This document shows, piece by piece, positions 42,248-50,575 of a DNA stretch of 64,000 nt; the stretch's first letter is position 1, and each line of letters opens with the position of its first letter. A model generated the notes under the pieces. It saw nothing but the letters and a program-made list of their open reading frames with translations. It did not search any database and was not told where the DNA came from. The stretch is from assembly GCA_902778135.1 (NCBI GenBank), contig CACYWP010000017.1, positions 1 to 64,000 of the forward strand, given 5' to 3'. This DNA comes from an uncultured Coriobacteriaceae bacterium. Lineage in GTDB: Bacteria > Actinomycetota > Coriobacteriia > Coriobacteriales > Atopobiaceae. Made by a program: the position numbers and the translations under genes.

Positions 42248-44320
42248 CTATTTCTTGGTACGGGCGCTCTTGGCGGCACCCTTGTCGGATGCCGACTCCT
42301 TCTTGGCCGCGGCACTTGCCTTGCCCTTGCCGGCGACCTTCGCTGCCCCCTTCTTGACAGCACGCTTGGCCGGAAGAGGTCGCACATACCGCAGAATCGT
42401 ACCACCCAACGGCGGAACGCGCAGCACGATAGACTGATCCTGATGATTCCAAGGCTTGTCCTCGGAGGTGAACTTCGCGCCCTCGTTGGTCACGCCGGAG
42501 CCACCGTATGCCACGTCATCGGAGTTGAAGACCTCTTCCCACACGCCCGGGCGAGGAACGCCGAGACGGAACTCCTCATAGGGGTTTACCTCGAAGTTCA
42601 TCAGAATGACGAGGTCATCCTTGGGGTCGTCGGAGTGGCGCGCGAAGCTGATGACGCACTGGTCGGCGTCGTCTGCCTCGACCCAGTCGAAGCCCTCGGG
42701 GACGTATGCGCGCTGCCAGAGCGCAGGGTGATTATTGTAGAACTTGTTGAGAGCCTTCACGAACTCGCGATGCTTCCCATGGGTCTCGAACTGGTCGGCG
42801 AGGAAGTACTCGATGCCCTCGTAGTAGCGCCACTCGATGTACTGGCCGATCTCGTTGCCCATGAAGTTGAGCGATCCGCCGGAATGGGTCATCTGGTACA
42901 TGGCCAGCGAGCGCAGGCCGGCGAACTGGCGCCAGTTGTCGCCGGGCATGCGGGTGATCAGCGAGCACTTGCCGTGCACGACCTCGTCGTGGGACAGCGG
43001 CAGGATGAAGTTCTCGTTGAACTGGTACATCGTGTTGAAGGTCAGCAGCTTGTGGTTGCCCGGGCGGAACGGGAAGTCGGTCTGGCAGTAGTGCAGGGTG
43101 TCGTTCATCCAGCCCATGTCCCACTTGTAGTTGAAGCCCAGGCCGCCGACCTCGGGCGGACGGGTCACCAGCGGCCATGCGGTGGATTCCTCGGCGATCA
43201 TCATGACGTCGGGATAGTACTTGCCCACGGTCTCGTTGAGCTGCTGGATGAAGGAGATGGCCGCCAGGTCCTCCTCGGTGCCCTTCTCGTTGAACTTCTT
43301 CATGCGCGGGTCATCGATGCCGAAGTTGAGATAGAGCATGCTGGTGACGCCGTCCATGCGGATGCCGTCCGCATGGTACTCGTCGATCCAGTACAGCAGG
43401 TTGGAGATGAGGAAGGACTGGACCTCCTTGCGGCCCAGGTCGAACTTGCAGGTGCCCCAGTTGGGATGGATGGCGTTCTCGTAGAGCATGTCGCCGTTGA
43501 ACTTGGCCAGACCCTGCGCGTCCTGGCAGAAGCCGCCGGGCACCCAGTCCAGGATGACGCCGATGTTGGCGCGATGGCACATGTCGACGAAGCGCTTGAA
43601 CTGCCTGGGGGTGCCGAAGCGGCTGGTCGGGGCGTAGTAGCCCGTCACCTGGTAACCCCAGCTGCCGTCGAAGGGATGCTCCATGACGGGCAGCAGCTCG
43701 ATGTGGCTGTAGCCCATCTCCTTGACGTAGGCCACCAGGTCCTCGGCGAGCTCCTCGTAGGAGAGGTACGACCCGGCGTGGTCCTCGGCGTCGGGCTCGC
43801 CCGTGCCGGACAGACCGTCGTTGTGGCGCTTCCAGCTGCCCAGATGCACCTCGAAGATGTTGAGGCGGTTCTTCATGTGGGGAACCTCGCTGCGCTTGGT
43901 CAGCCAGCGCTTGTCACCCCAGCGATAGCCGGCGATGTCAGCCGTGCGCGAAGCGGTGCCGGGGATGACCTCGGCCTGGAAGGCATACGGGTCGGCCTTG
44001 TAGAGCAGGTCGCCCTGCTCGGTCTCGATCACGTACTTGTACAGCTGGCCCTCCTCGACGCCCGGGATGAAGCCCTCCCACACGCCGCCGGTCGGACGCA
44101 GGCCCAGCGGGTTGGCCCACATCTCCCAGTCGTTGAAGTCTCCGATGACATGCACGCTCTTGACGTTCGGGGCCCAGACGGCAAAGTGATAGCCCTTGGT
44201 GCGACCCGACATGGCTGGATGAGCGCCCAGCTTCTCGTAGCTGCGATACCAGACGCCCTTGCCCATCATGAAGGCGTCTTCATCGGTCAGGATGTAGTCC
44301 ACATCGCGCTTGTAACCCAT
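42248..44320 (-). CDS. glgB: 1,4-alpha-glucan branching enzyme with Lys/Ala-rich tail
   Basis: The 690-residue GH13 enzyme introduces alpha-1,6 branches into glycogen. It has an N-terminal CBM48 ('YHFAVWAPNVKSVHVIGDFN') and the catalytic barrel with 'HADGIRMDGVTSMLYL' (nucleophile Asp), 'DVMMIAEESTAWP' (Glu) and 'ILPLSHDEVVHGKCSL' (Asp). A C-terminal beta domain follows. The last 40 residues (about 650-690) are an unusual basic Lys/Ala-rich tail ('KKGAAKVAGKGKASAAAKK'), not part of the normal enzyme. ATG 44320 has a GGAGG site. It is the first gene of the glg operon. Confidence 0.96.
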   Translation of the reverse strand: MGYKRDVDYILTDEDAFMMGKGVWYRSYEKLGAHPAMSGRTKGYHFAVWAPNVKSVHVIGDFNDWEMWANPLGLRPTGGVWEGFIPGVEEGQLYKYVIETEQGDLLYKADPYAFQAEVIPGTASRTADIAGYRWGDKRWLTKRSEVPHMKNRLNIFEVHLGSWKRHNDGLSGTGEPDAEDHAGSYLSYEELAEDLVAYVKEMGYSHIELLPVMEHPFDGSWGYQVTGYYAPTSRFGTPRQFKRFVDMCHRANIGVILDWVPGGFCQDAQGLAKFNGDMLYENAIHPNWGTCKFDLGRKEVQSFLISNLLYWIDEYHADGIRMDGVTSMLYLNFGIDDPRMKKFNEKGTEEDLAAISFIQQLNETVGKYYPDVMMIAEESTAWPLVTRPPEVGGLGFNYKWDMGWMNDTLHYCQTDFPFRPGNHKLLTFNTMYQFNENFILPLSHDEVVHGKCSLITRMPGDNWRQFAGLRSLAMYQMTHSGGSLNFMGNEIGQYIEWRYYEGIEYFLADQFETHGKHREFVKALNKFYNNHPALWQRAYVPEGFDWVEADDADQCVISFARHSDDPKDDLVILMNFEVNPYEEFRLGVPRPGVWEEVFNSDDVAYGGSGVTNEGAKFTSEDKPWNHQDQSIVLRVPPLGGTILRYVRPLPAKRAVKKGAAKVAGKGKASAAAKKESASDKGAAKSARTKK

Positions 44321-44539
44321 GGTTTCCTCCGTCGTCGTGGTCCGCACGTGCGATGCAAGCGCCACCCGCACACCAAGCCATGGCGCAGGGCGGCACGATA
44401 TATGCGTCCACATTGTCGGCCATTGGCACGAAGGAAGTGGCGACACGTCGGTGACGCGTGCGCGCTGGGGATTTAAACGGCAACTACGAGGGCCTGCAGG
44501 TGCTGCCGCAGGGCGGGTGGGACCTCCGCAGGCGACTCC

Positions 44540-44833
44540 CTAGGGTTGCTGGGGCACCCCGTGCTGGTGGCAATAGCTCACGAAGCCGGCGTAGGTGAAG
44601 TCATCCCAGCCCTCCACGGTGCCACCAACCTCGTTGAAGAAGCAGGAGGGTATCTCGCCCAGCGCGATGCACTTGCGGATGCAGCCGTCGCACCCACGGC
44701 CGAGCTCGCGGTTGCGCGGGTTGTTGGGATTGAGCGGACACGCCAGGTCGCGGCAGGAGCAGAAGTGCCGCTGTCCCGGCACCTGGCAGCCGTCGGCTTC
44801 CCGCTGATACCTCTCGTCTCCGAGCGTCGTCAT
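44540..44833 (-). CDS. small Cys-rich protein, DUF6485-like
   Basis: The 97-residue protein has nine or more cysteines in metal-binding spacing: 'CQVPGQRHFCSCRDLACPL', 'GCDGCIRKCIALGEIPSCFF', then 'YAGFVSYC'. The pattern resembles DUF6485 proteins, short Cys-rich proteins of unknown role; I am unsure of the exact match. ATG 44833 has a GAGGAGG site and overlaps the nth stop by four bases, so it is co-translated with the endonuclease. The large frame reaching 45628 is a shadow of nth. It may bind an iron-sulfur cluster or zinc. Confidence 0.7.
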   Translation of the reverse strand: MTTLGDERYQREADGCQVPGQRHFCSCRDLACPLNPNNPRNRELGRGCDGCIRKCIALGEIPSCFFNEVGGTVEGWDDFTYAGFVSYCHQHGVPQQP

Positions 44834-45537
44834 CATGACCTCCTCGAGCTGGCACGCCTGCGCGCCTTTGGTTTGGGGTTGCCGTCGGCCTTGCCGACGC
44901 TGGGGCATATGTCTGCCAGCGGGCACGCGCCACACAGCGGCCGCTGGGCCCGACAGGTGTCTCTGCCGAAGTGGATCCACTGCTCGTTGACTGGACCCCA
45001 CAGCTCCTGCGGCAGGATGTCCAGCAGGTCCTGCTCGGCCTGGAGGGGCGTCGGCTTGTTGGTCAGGCGCCAGCGGGTCGCCAGCCGGAAGACGTGGGTG
45101 TCCACCGCGATGCCGTCGACGATGCCGAAAGCCTTGTTCAGCACGATGTTCGCGGTCTTGCGACCCACGCCCGGCAGGCGGGTCAGCTCCTCCATCGTGT
45201 GCGGGACCTCGCCGCCGAAGTCGGCGACGATCATGCGGGCCGCCTCGACGCAGTGGGCGGACTTGCTGCGGTAGAAGCCGATCGAGCGGATGACCTCGGC
45301 AATCTCTGCGGGGTCCGCCTGGGACATGGCCTCGGCATCGGGCCAGCGCTCGAACAGCTCGGGTGTGACCTTGTTGACCGCGACGTCGGTCGTCTGGGCG
45401 GACAGCAGCACGCAGATGACCATGGTGAACGGCGTCGTGAAGTTGAGCGCGCTTTCCACATGCGGATATAGCTCCCCCATGCGACGACAGATCTCGATGG
45501 CGCGCTCCCGCTTGGCCCGCTTGGACTCTCGTGGCAT
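44833..45537 (-). CDS. nth: endonuclease III
   Basis: The 234-residue base-excision glycosylase/AP lyase acts on oxidised pyrimidines. It has the helix-hairpin-helix 'LTRLPGVGRKTANIVLNKA' with catalytic Lys, the Asp in 'GIAVDTHVFRLATRW', and the C-terminal [4Fe-4S] cysteines 'CRAQRPLCGACPLADIC'. A basic tail follows ('KPKARRRASSRRS'). ATG 45537 follows a GGGGGAAC site; the longer frame runs into the structured element upstream. The promoter must lie in or next to that element. Confidence 0.95.
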   Translation of the reverse strand: MPRESKRAKRERAIEICRRMGELYPHVESALNFTTPFTMVICVLLSAQTTDVAVNKVTPELFERWPDAEAMSQADPAEIAEVIRSIGFYRSKSAHCVEAARMIVADFGGEVPHTMEELTRLPGVGRKTANIVLNKAFGIVDGIAVDTHVFRLATRWRLTNKPTPLQAEQDLLDILPQELWGPVNEQWIHFGRDTCRAQRPLCGACPLADICPSVGKADGNPKPKARRRASSRRS

Positions 45538-45632
45538 GAACCGTTCCCCCAGACGTGTGACGTGGCAGATTTCCTGCGCTCCATGATAGGGGATGGCCTG
45601 CATGGAGGGGTACCACGAGAACAGCCATCGTC

Positions 45633-45835
45633 TTTGCGGAGCCGGGAGGCCAATACCGTTCAAGTAATCCCGTTAGTCAGCACTGATTCGCGGTACCGTT
45701 CGCCGGACAAACAATCATGGCAGGGCATCTTGGCAGGTAATCTGAGTCTTCCCACTCGTCCGTAAGGCCGTCTCGTTCGCGGTACTACTGACTAACGGGA
45801 TTTCCTGAACGGTTTTGGCCTCTAGGCTCCGCAAA
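45633..45835 (+). repeat. long hairpin element, copy 1 (upstream of nuclease-like gene)
   Basis: Arms of 48 bases (45633-45680 and 45788-45835) pair almost throughout: tttgcggagcc/ggctccgcaaa, then gaggcc, accgttca/tgaacggt, and atcccgttagtcag/ctgactaacgggat. A four-by-four internal loop (AGTA/TTCC) interrupts them. The 107-base centre carries a direct repeat of ttcgcggtac at both ends. The right arm ends on AAAGGGGG, the ribosome binding site of the following gene. Copy 2 at 46951-47129 has the same design with different outer-stem bases. The 308-base gap holds no gene besides this element. Confidence 0.75.
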
Positions 45836-45845
45836 GGGGGAACGC

Positions 45846-46934
45846 TTGTCTGCTCGCCTGTTCATATCGCACCAATCCGCACTCGAGTTCTGGCGCTGCC
45901 ATGATCTTGACCCCTCTGGGGGCATAAGGCGCTGCAGGGCCACCTCCCTTCGTAACTCGACATCGTCGGCACGCACAATCAAGCCACTCGTGCGCACCGC
46001 CTCCGGTTCCGCGGGCAGGATATTTGGCGCACGACAGGACGAGACCCTATCGGCCGCCCTTTCAGAGCTGCACATATGCGAGTTGCCCCTTCACGTGCTC
46101 GTCGACAGGAGATCCAAGCAAAGGGCCAGTGGCGGCATCGTCACGCATCTCTGCGAGCATCCCCTTCCCGAAGGATCGTTTTGCAGAATCGACCACAACG
46201 TGTTCGTCAGCTCGCCGGAGGCGACGCTCGTCCAGTTGGCCCCGTCGCTGCCCTACGCGGACCTTCTTGAACTCATGCTCGAGTTTTGCGGAGGGTATGC
46301 GATCGACGACGCCAGCGAGCGCGGCTTCCAGGAGCGTCCTGCCCTGACAAGCGCAGCCCAGCTCGAGACGTTCGTCAGGCGGATGGGGGGCAGGCGGGGT
46401 GCAAAGGCAATCAGGCCGTTGCTCAGGTACGTGGTCGATGACTCCGCCTCCCCCATGGAGTCCATCGTCCTCATGCTTCTCTGCCTACCAAGCAAGCTGG
46501 GCGGATACCAGCTTCCGATTCCCCAGCACAATGTCGAGATTCCCATCACCGAGCGAGCAAGGTCCCAGACAAAGCGAAAGAGCCTCGTCTGCGACCTCTA
46601 CTGGTGGGAGTTCCATCTGGACGTCGAATGCGACAGCACCCTCTACCACTCGTCGAAGGAGCAGCTCGGCATAGACTCCGACCGGCGAATCATCCTTGAT
46701 GCCATGGGACACCAATATGTCGGAATAACACGATGGCAGCTTGAGCACGACGAGGACTTCCTGAACGCCGTGCTGGCGATTCGCAGGGCCATGGGACTCA
46801 AGCTGCGGAACGCGCCGGAAGCCATCCAGAAGAAGAGGGTGGCGCTTCGGGAATACCTCGTCACCCCCCAAGGCTCCCGGCCCGCACTCGTCATCGACAG
46901 GTCGTACCGAAAGCACGACACTCGCTCGTCCTGA
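45846..46934 (+). CDS. AbiEi/DUF559-like protein with predicted PD-(D/E)XK nuclease fold
   Basis: The 362-residue protein has an N-terminal region starting 'FISHQSALEFWRCHDL', reminiscent of AbiEi-type antitoxins. Its C-terminal part (about 255-300) resembles Vsr/DUF559 nucleases: 'CDLYWWEFHLDVECDSTLYH' gives a D...ExD arrangement, followed by 'DSDRRIILDAMGHQYVGIT' with the usual R...L...G pattern. The TTG start at 45846 is supported by a GGGGG site six bases upstream. No toxin partner is adjacent. Copies of a long hairpin element flank the gene in the same orientation. Function is open: antitoxin, defence nuclease or cargo of a mobile cassette. Confidence 0.65.
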   Translation: MSARLFISHQSALEFWRCHDLDPSGGIRRCRATSLRNSTSSARTIKPLVRTASGSAGRIFGARQDETLSAALSELHICELPLHVLVDRRSKQRASGGIVTHLCEHPLPEGSFCRIDHNVFVSSPEATLVQLAPSLPYADLLELMLEFCGGYAIDDASERGFQERPALTSAAQLETFVRRMGGRRGAKAIRPLLRYVVDDSASPMESIVLMLLCLPSKLGGYQLPIPQHNVEIPITERARSQTKRKSLVCDLYWWEFHLDVECDSTLYHSSKEQLGIDSDRRIILDAMGHQYVGITRWQLEHDEDFLNAVLAIRRAMGLKLRNAPEAIQKKRVALREYLVTPQGSRPALVIDRSYRKHDTRSS

Positions 46935-46950
46935 TCGATATGCGCGCGCC

Positions 46951-47129
46951 GGAAGGCCAAAGTGTTCAAGCAATTCCGGTAGTCAGCAGATTCATACGCC
47001 GCTTACCGGTTTGCGCGAGAGTCCGTGTTGAGATAACCGCAGGTAGATACCATATCAACTTTTGTATCTTCTCCTACTTGCGCTATCTCTCTCTGACTAA
47101 CGGAATTTCCTGAACACTTTCGGCCTTCC
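46951..47129 (+). repeat. long hairpin element, copy 2 (downstream of nuclease-like gene)
   Basis: Arms 46951-46986 and 47093-47129 pair as ggaaggcc/ggccttcc, agtgttca/tgaacact, then attccgktagtcag with ctgactaacggaat (one mismatch). The internal loop AGCA/TTCC lies in the same place as in copy 1. The centre is 106 bases, against 107 in copy 1. Outer-stem positions differ from copy 1 on both strands (accg/cggt versus agtg/cact). The 318-base gap (46935-47252) contains this element and the metY terminator only. Confidence 0.75.
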
Positions 47130-47158
47130 CGTTCCGCAGAGACCCTCGGGATATGGGT

Positions 47159-47188
47159 GAGGGGTGCCAGGGGGAGCTGGCACCCCTC
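47159..47188 (-). terminator. terminator-like hairpin after metY
   Basis: A perfect 12-bp stem gaggggtgccag/ctggcacccctc with a six-base loop lies 64 bases beyond the metY stop. No T-tract follows, so it may act with Rho or by stabilising the mRNA end. Confidence 0.6.
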
Positions 47189-47252
47189 GTGTGGGCACGT
47201 TCTGTTCGGGAGAGCGTCACAGGAGGGGAGACGTGCCCCGCGACGACCAGCC

Positions 47253-48566
47253 CTAGATTGCGGCGAGGGCCTGGTCGAGGTCGGCGATGATGTCGTCCAC
47301 GTTCTCGATGCCCACCGAGAGGCGGATCAGGTCCTCGGAGAGGTGTGCGGCCTCGAGCTGCTCTGCGGTCAGCTGCGAGTGCGTGGTGGAGGCAGGATGG
47401 ATGATGAGGCTCTTCGCATCGCCCACGTTGGCGAGCAGCGTGTGGAGCTTGACGTTGTTGATGACGCCCAGCCCTGCCTCGCGCCCGCCCTTGACGCCAA
47501 AGACCACGACGCCTCCGAACCCGTTGTGCAGGATGCGGCTGGCGACCTCGTGACTGGGGTCGTCCTCCAGACCCGAGTAGCGCACCCAGCTGACCTTGGG
47601 ATGGTCCTTGAGGAACTGGGCGACGGCAAGCGCGTTGTCGGAATGACGCTGGACGCGCAGCGAGAGGGTCTCGATGCCCAGGCCGATGAGCTGGGCCGCA
47701 TACGGGGACAGGGTCGGGCCGATGTCGCGCAGGCGCTGGGCCAGCACGCGAGTGCCAAACGGCGCGGCAGGTGCGGCCTGGGTCCAGATGGCGCCGTGAT
47801 AGGACTCGTCAGGCTCGGTCAGCGTCGGGAACTTGCCGGGGACCTTTGCCCAATCGAAGGTGCCTGCGTCGATGACCGCGCCACCGATCGTGGCGCCGTG
47901 CCCGCCCAGCCACTTGGTCAGGCTCTCGATGATGACGGCCGCCCCATCGTCTGCCGGTCGATAGAGGTACGGGGTCGCAAAGGTGTTGTCGACGATGACC
48001 GGCAGGTCGAGCGAGGCAGCAGCCTCGACCAACGCGGGCACGTCGGCGACGTCGACCAGCGGGTTGCCGATGGTCTCGACGTACCAGAACTTCGTGCGCT
48101 CGGTGGAGGCGGCGACGAAGGCGTCGATGTCGTTGTTGGGAACGAAGGTGGCCTTGATGCCCAGGTCGTCGAGCGTGTGCAGCAGGATGTTCCAGGTGCC
48201 GCCGTACAGCGAGTCGGATGCGACGATCTCGTCCCCCGCCTTGGCGATGTTGGTGAAGGCCAGGATCTCGGCAGCATGGCCCGAGGCGACGGCGACGGCG
48301 GAGGCCGCGCCTTCGATGGCGGCGACGCGCGCCGCGATGGCATCGGTGGTGCTGTTGGTCAGGCGGCTGTACACGTTGCCCGGTCGGGACAGCGCGAACT
48401 TTGCCGCCGCGTCCTCGGCGTCGTCGAACTGCCAGGCGGCGGTCGCGTAGATGGGCAGCGCGGCCGACCCGGTGGTCGGGTCGGGGGCGAATCCGGCATG
48501 GATCTGCAGGGTATCGAAGTGCTTGGCGGGATCCTGGGCGAAGGTGGGGTCGAGTTCGAACGACAT
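47253..48566 (-). CDS. metY: O-acetylhomoserine (thiol)-lyase
   Basis: The 437-residue PLP enzyme makes homocysteine (or methionine) from O-acetylhomoserine and sulfide or methanethiol. The MetY length (about 430, longer than MetB/MetC) and motifs fit: 'DTLQIHAGFAPDPTTGSAAL', 'YSRLTNSTTDAIAARVAAIE', 'VETIGNPLVDVADV', 'VIVDNTFATPYLYRP' and the PLP lysine in 'IESLTKWLGGHGATIGG'. The C-terminal 'HPASTTHSQLTAEQL' is conserved. A GAAAGGGAAG site precedes ATG 48566. It stands alone; I see no clear SAM riboswitch upstream. Confidence 0.95.
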   Translation of the reverse strand: MSFELDPTFAQDPAKHFDTLQIHAGFAPDPTTGSAALPIYATAAWQFDDAEDAAAKFALSRPGNVYSRLTNSTTDAIAARVAAIEGAASAVAVASGHAAEILAFTNIAKAGDEIVASDSLYGGTWNILLHTLDDLGIKATFVPNNDIDAFVAASTERTKFWYVETIGNPLVDVADVPALVEAAASLDLPVIVDNTFATPYLYRPADDGAAVIIESLTKWLGGHGATIGGAVIDAGTFDWAKVPGKFPTLTEPDESYHGAIWTQAAPAAPFGTRVLAQRLRDIGPTLSPYAAQLIGLGIETLSLRVQRHSDNALAVAQFLKDHPKVSWVRYSGLEDDPSHEVASRILHNGFGGVVVFGVKGGREAGLGVINNVKLHTLLANVGDAKSLIIHPASTTHSQLTAEQLEAAHLSEDLIRLSVGIENVDDIIADLDQALAAI

Positions 48567-48951
48567 GGCGCTTCCCTTTCGTGTGTCGGCTGTCGGCCTC
48601 GGCGGGCGTCGACGTGATGGGTTTTATTTAGTTCCTGATGTCTAGGCACTCGGACGCGCAGCCCGTGCCCGTGTGGCAGAAGAAAGCGGAGGTGGCCCTA
48701 GCCCTGCGCGAGCTTGGGCTTGGGCATGTAAAGCCCAAGGCAGATAAGCCAGTTGTATGTGTGCTTCTTCTTCATGGGTATGAAGTCTACCGTTTTGCTA
48801 GGAATATTTCGCGACAACAGCCGACCGTTACGACGGTGAAACATAGGGGAAAGCGAACGCACGCTATACGAAAAACCGCCCGCTCCCGGAATGGGAACGG
48901 GCGGCTGCAAGCCACGTGACGACGGGGGGCGAGCCCGCCGCTGGGAACGGT
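48567..48951. other. gene-free region upstream of metY
   Basis: This 385-base interval separates metY from the 3' end of rubrerythrin. It contains the rubrerythrin terminator, a small perfect hairpin at 48719-48739 (cttgggc/gcccaag), and an AT-rich stretch next to metY that may hold its promoter. I see no conserved S-box or other riboswitch core and no ORF with a ribosome binding site. Confidence 0.5.
48871..48904 (-). terminator. terminator after rubrerythrin
   Basis: The stem ccgcccgctccc/gggaacgggcgg, with one mismatch and loop ggaat, is followed on the minus strand by TTTTT (48871-48875). It lies 47 bases after the stop. Confidence 0.88.
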
Positions 48952-49497
48952 CTAGTAGTTGACCGACTGCTCCTCGAAGTAGCTCTGCGGATGGTTGCAG
49001 GCGGGGCAGACCTTCGGCGCCTTCTCGCCAACGTGCAGGTGACCGCAGTTCAGGCACTTCCAGACCTTGACGCCCTCGCGCTCGAAGACCTCGCCGTTCT
49101 CGACGCGCTCGGCGAGCTTGCGATAGCGCTCCTCGTGGGCCTTCTCGATGTTGGCGACCAGCTTGAACTTGGCCGCGATCTCCTTGAAGCCCTCCTCCTC
49201 GGCGACCTTGGCGAACTCGGGGTACATGCTGGTCCACTCTTCGTTCTCGCCGTCAGCGGCAGCCTTCAGGTTGTCCAGCGTGCTGGGCACCTCGCCGCCG
49301 TGCAGGTACTTGAACCAGAGCTTGGCATGCTCGCGCTCGTTGCCAGAGGTCTCCGCGAAGATGTCGGAAATCTGGACGTAGCCCTCCTTCTTCGCCTTGC
49401 TGGAGAAGTAGGCATACTTGTTGGTGGCCTGGGACTCGCCGGCAAAGGCGGCCTCAAGGTTCTTCTTCGTCTGCGAACTCTCAAAGTCTACTGCCAT
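48952..49497 (-). CDS. rubrerythrin
   Basis: The 181-residue protein detoxifies hydrogen peroxide in anaerobes. The diiron four-helix domain has '[20 protein letters not shown]', '[14 protein letters not shown]' and '[16 protein letters not shown]' with the expected Glu and His ligands. The C-terminal rubredoxin domain has '[20 protein letters not shown]' followed by ACNHP, giving two CxxC iron ligands. ATG 49497 has a GGAGAGGAG site; the longer frame is not family-like. It is monocistronic with its own terminator. Confidence 0.96.
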   Translation of the reverse strand: MAVDFESSQTKKNLEAAFAGESQATNKYAYFSSKAKKEGYVQISDIFAETSGNEREHAKLWFKYLHGGEVPSTLDNLKAAADGENEEWTSMYPEFAKVAEEEGFKEIAAKFKLVANIEKAHEERYRKLAERVENGEVFEREGVKVWKCLNCGHLHVGEKAPKVCPACNHPQSYFEEQSVNY

Positions 49498-49647
49498 GCG
49501 ACACTCCTCTCCTTCGTGTGCGCCGTCGCAAAGGCTGCGGCACGGGCGCACGGCTGATAAGTGCGGTACCGCTGGCCCCCCGGCCAGCATGTACTACATG
49601 GTACTCCAGCGCGGCCGAAATACCTAGCAGACACGACCAAAATGGGC

Positions 49648-49687
49648 AGCATGTCCTGGCACGGCCGTCCTCATGGCAGGACATGCT
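49648..49687 (-). terminator. hairpin at the end of the mutY-like gene
   Basis: A perfect 11-bp stem agcatgtcctg/caggacatgct with an 18-base loop overlaps the stop codon of the glycosylase gene. The minus strand continues CCCATTTTGG after it. Confidence 0.65.
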
Positions 49688-50573
49688 AGGTCTGCCAGAG
49701 ATCGCCTTCCCGATGGCAGAACCCCTCGCGCGCCAGCTCCTCGAGCAGGCTCGTCACATCGTTCTTGCCCATCGGGTCTCGCCCGGCCCGCACCTCCTGC
49801 GCCGACAGCTCCCGTGCCAGCATATCCGGGCCGACTCCCCCATCATCCCGATGCGCCAGCAGGAGGCGCACCACCATCGCCCGCTTCTGGCGATGCGACC
49901 CCTCGAAGCGACTCTGTCGCACGTGCCCGCTGGAGCGCCGTGATGGGTTGGGAAGCGTCCTCTTGAGGTACGCGCCATAGTCGAGCAGCGCATAGTACCA
50001 GGTACGGGGGTCGTCTTCGGGGTTGCTGGCGTCGGGTGGACAGGTCGCCTCCACCAGCGGGATCAGCTCGCGGTCGGGTACCTGCACCGCATCCGGATAC
50101 AGCTCGTGCAGCATCACCGTGCGCACGTTGGTCTCGAGGTACACGCCCGGCAGGTCGTACGCGAATGCACGGATGCCCGCCGCCGTCGCCGGACCGATGC
50201 CTGGGAGCGCCACCAGGTCGGCATGCTCGCACGGCATGACGCCGCCCTGTGCCGACACCGCCTGGGCAGCCATGCGCAGCGCGAGGGCGCGGCGGTTGTA
50301 TCCCATGCCCTGCCATTCGTCCAGGACGTCGGTCGTTGAGGCCGCCGCCAGGGCATCTATCGTGGGAAAGCGCTCCAGCCATCGCTGCCAGCGCCCATCG
50401 ACCCGGCTGACCTGGGTCTGCTGCAGCATGACCTCGCTCAGCCATATCGCGTAGGGATCGCGCGTGCGCCTCCAGGGCAGGTCGCGGTACAGCTCGCGTC
50501 CACGTCTCAGGACGAGCGCCCGAAACGATGCGAGCGACGCATCGTCGGGTGGGACGCGAGGGGAATCTGCCAT
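49686..50573 (-). CDS. MutY-like adenine glycosylase lacking the iron-sulfur cluster
   Basis: The 295-residue HhH-GPD protein has the MutY N-terminus ('LPWRRTRDPYAIWLSEVMLQ', with the catalytic Glu) and the helix-hairpin-helix 'VALPGIGPATAAGIRAFAYD'. The usual catalytic 'DGNVxR' is 'LETNVRTVMLHELYPD', with Glu in place of Asp. The four-Cys iron-sulfur motif is absent; the region instead reads 'PNPSRRSSGHVRQSRFEGSH'. Similar cluster-free MutY-like proteins exist in other anaerobes. There is no C-terminal MutT-like 8-oxoG domain. It starts two bases after the Rrf2-like gene, so the pair is an operon. Confidence 0.85.
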   Translation of the reverse strand: MADSPRVPPDDASLASFRALVLRRGRELYRDLPWRRTRDPYAIWLSEVMLQQTQVSRVDGRWQRWLERFPTIDALAAASTTDVLDEWQGMGYNRRALALRMAAQAVSAQGGVMPCEHADLVALPGIGPATAAGIRAFAYDLPGVYLETNVRTVMLHELYPDAVQVPDRELIPLVEATCPPDASNPEDDPRTWYYALLDYGAYLKRTLPNPSRRSSGHVRQSRFEGSHRQKRAMVVRLLLAHRDDGGVGPDMLARELSAQEVRAGRDPMGKNDVTSLLEELAREGFCHREGDLWQT

Positions 50574-50575
50574 GG

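Noticed and set aside
44540..45628. A 362-residue fused protein spanning nth in another frame
   Set aside because: Only its last 97 codons have a ribosome binding site and sensible composition; the rest is a shadow of the endonuclease III gene.
45633..47129. Interpreting the paired hairpins as integron attC sites
   Set aside because: The GTTAGTC and GACTAAC boxes do not fit the core GTTRRRY/RYYYAAC consensus, the boxes lie at the inner end of the stems and not at the outer end, and no integrase gene is visible.
48567..48720. SAM riboswitch upstream of metY
   Set aside because: No S-box-like P1-P4 layout or conserved GAG/AAGAG core is visible on the minus strand.
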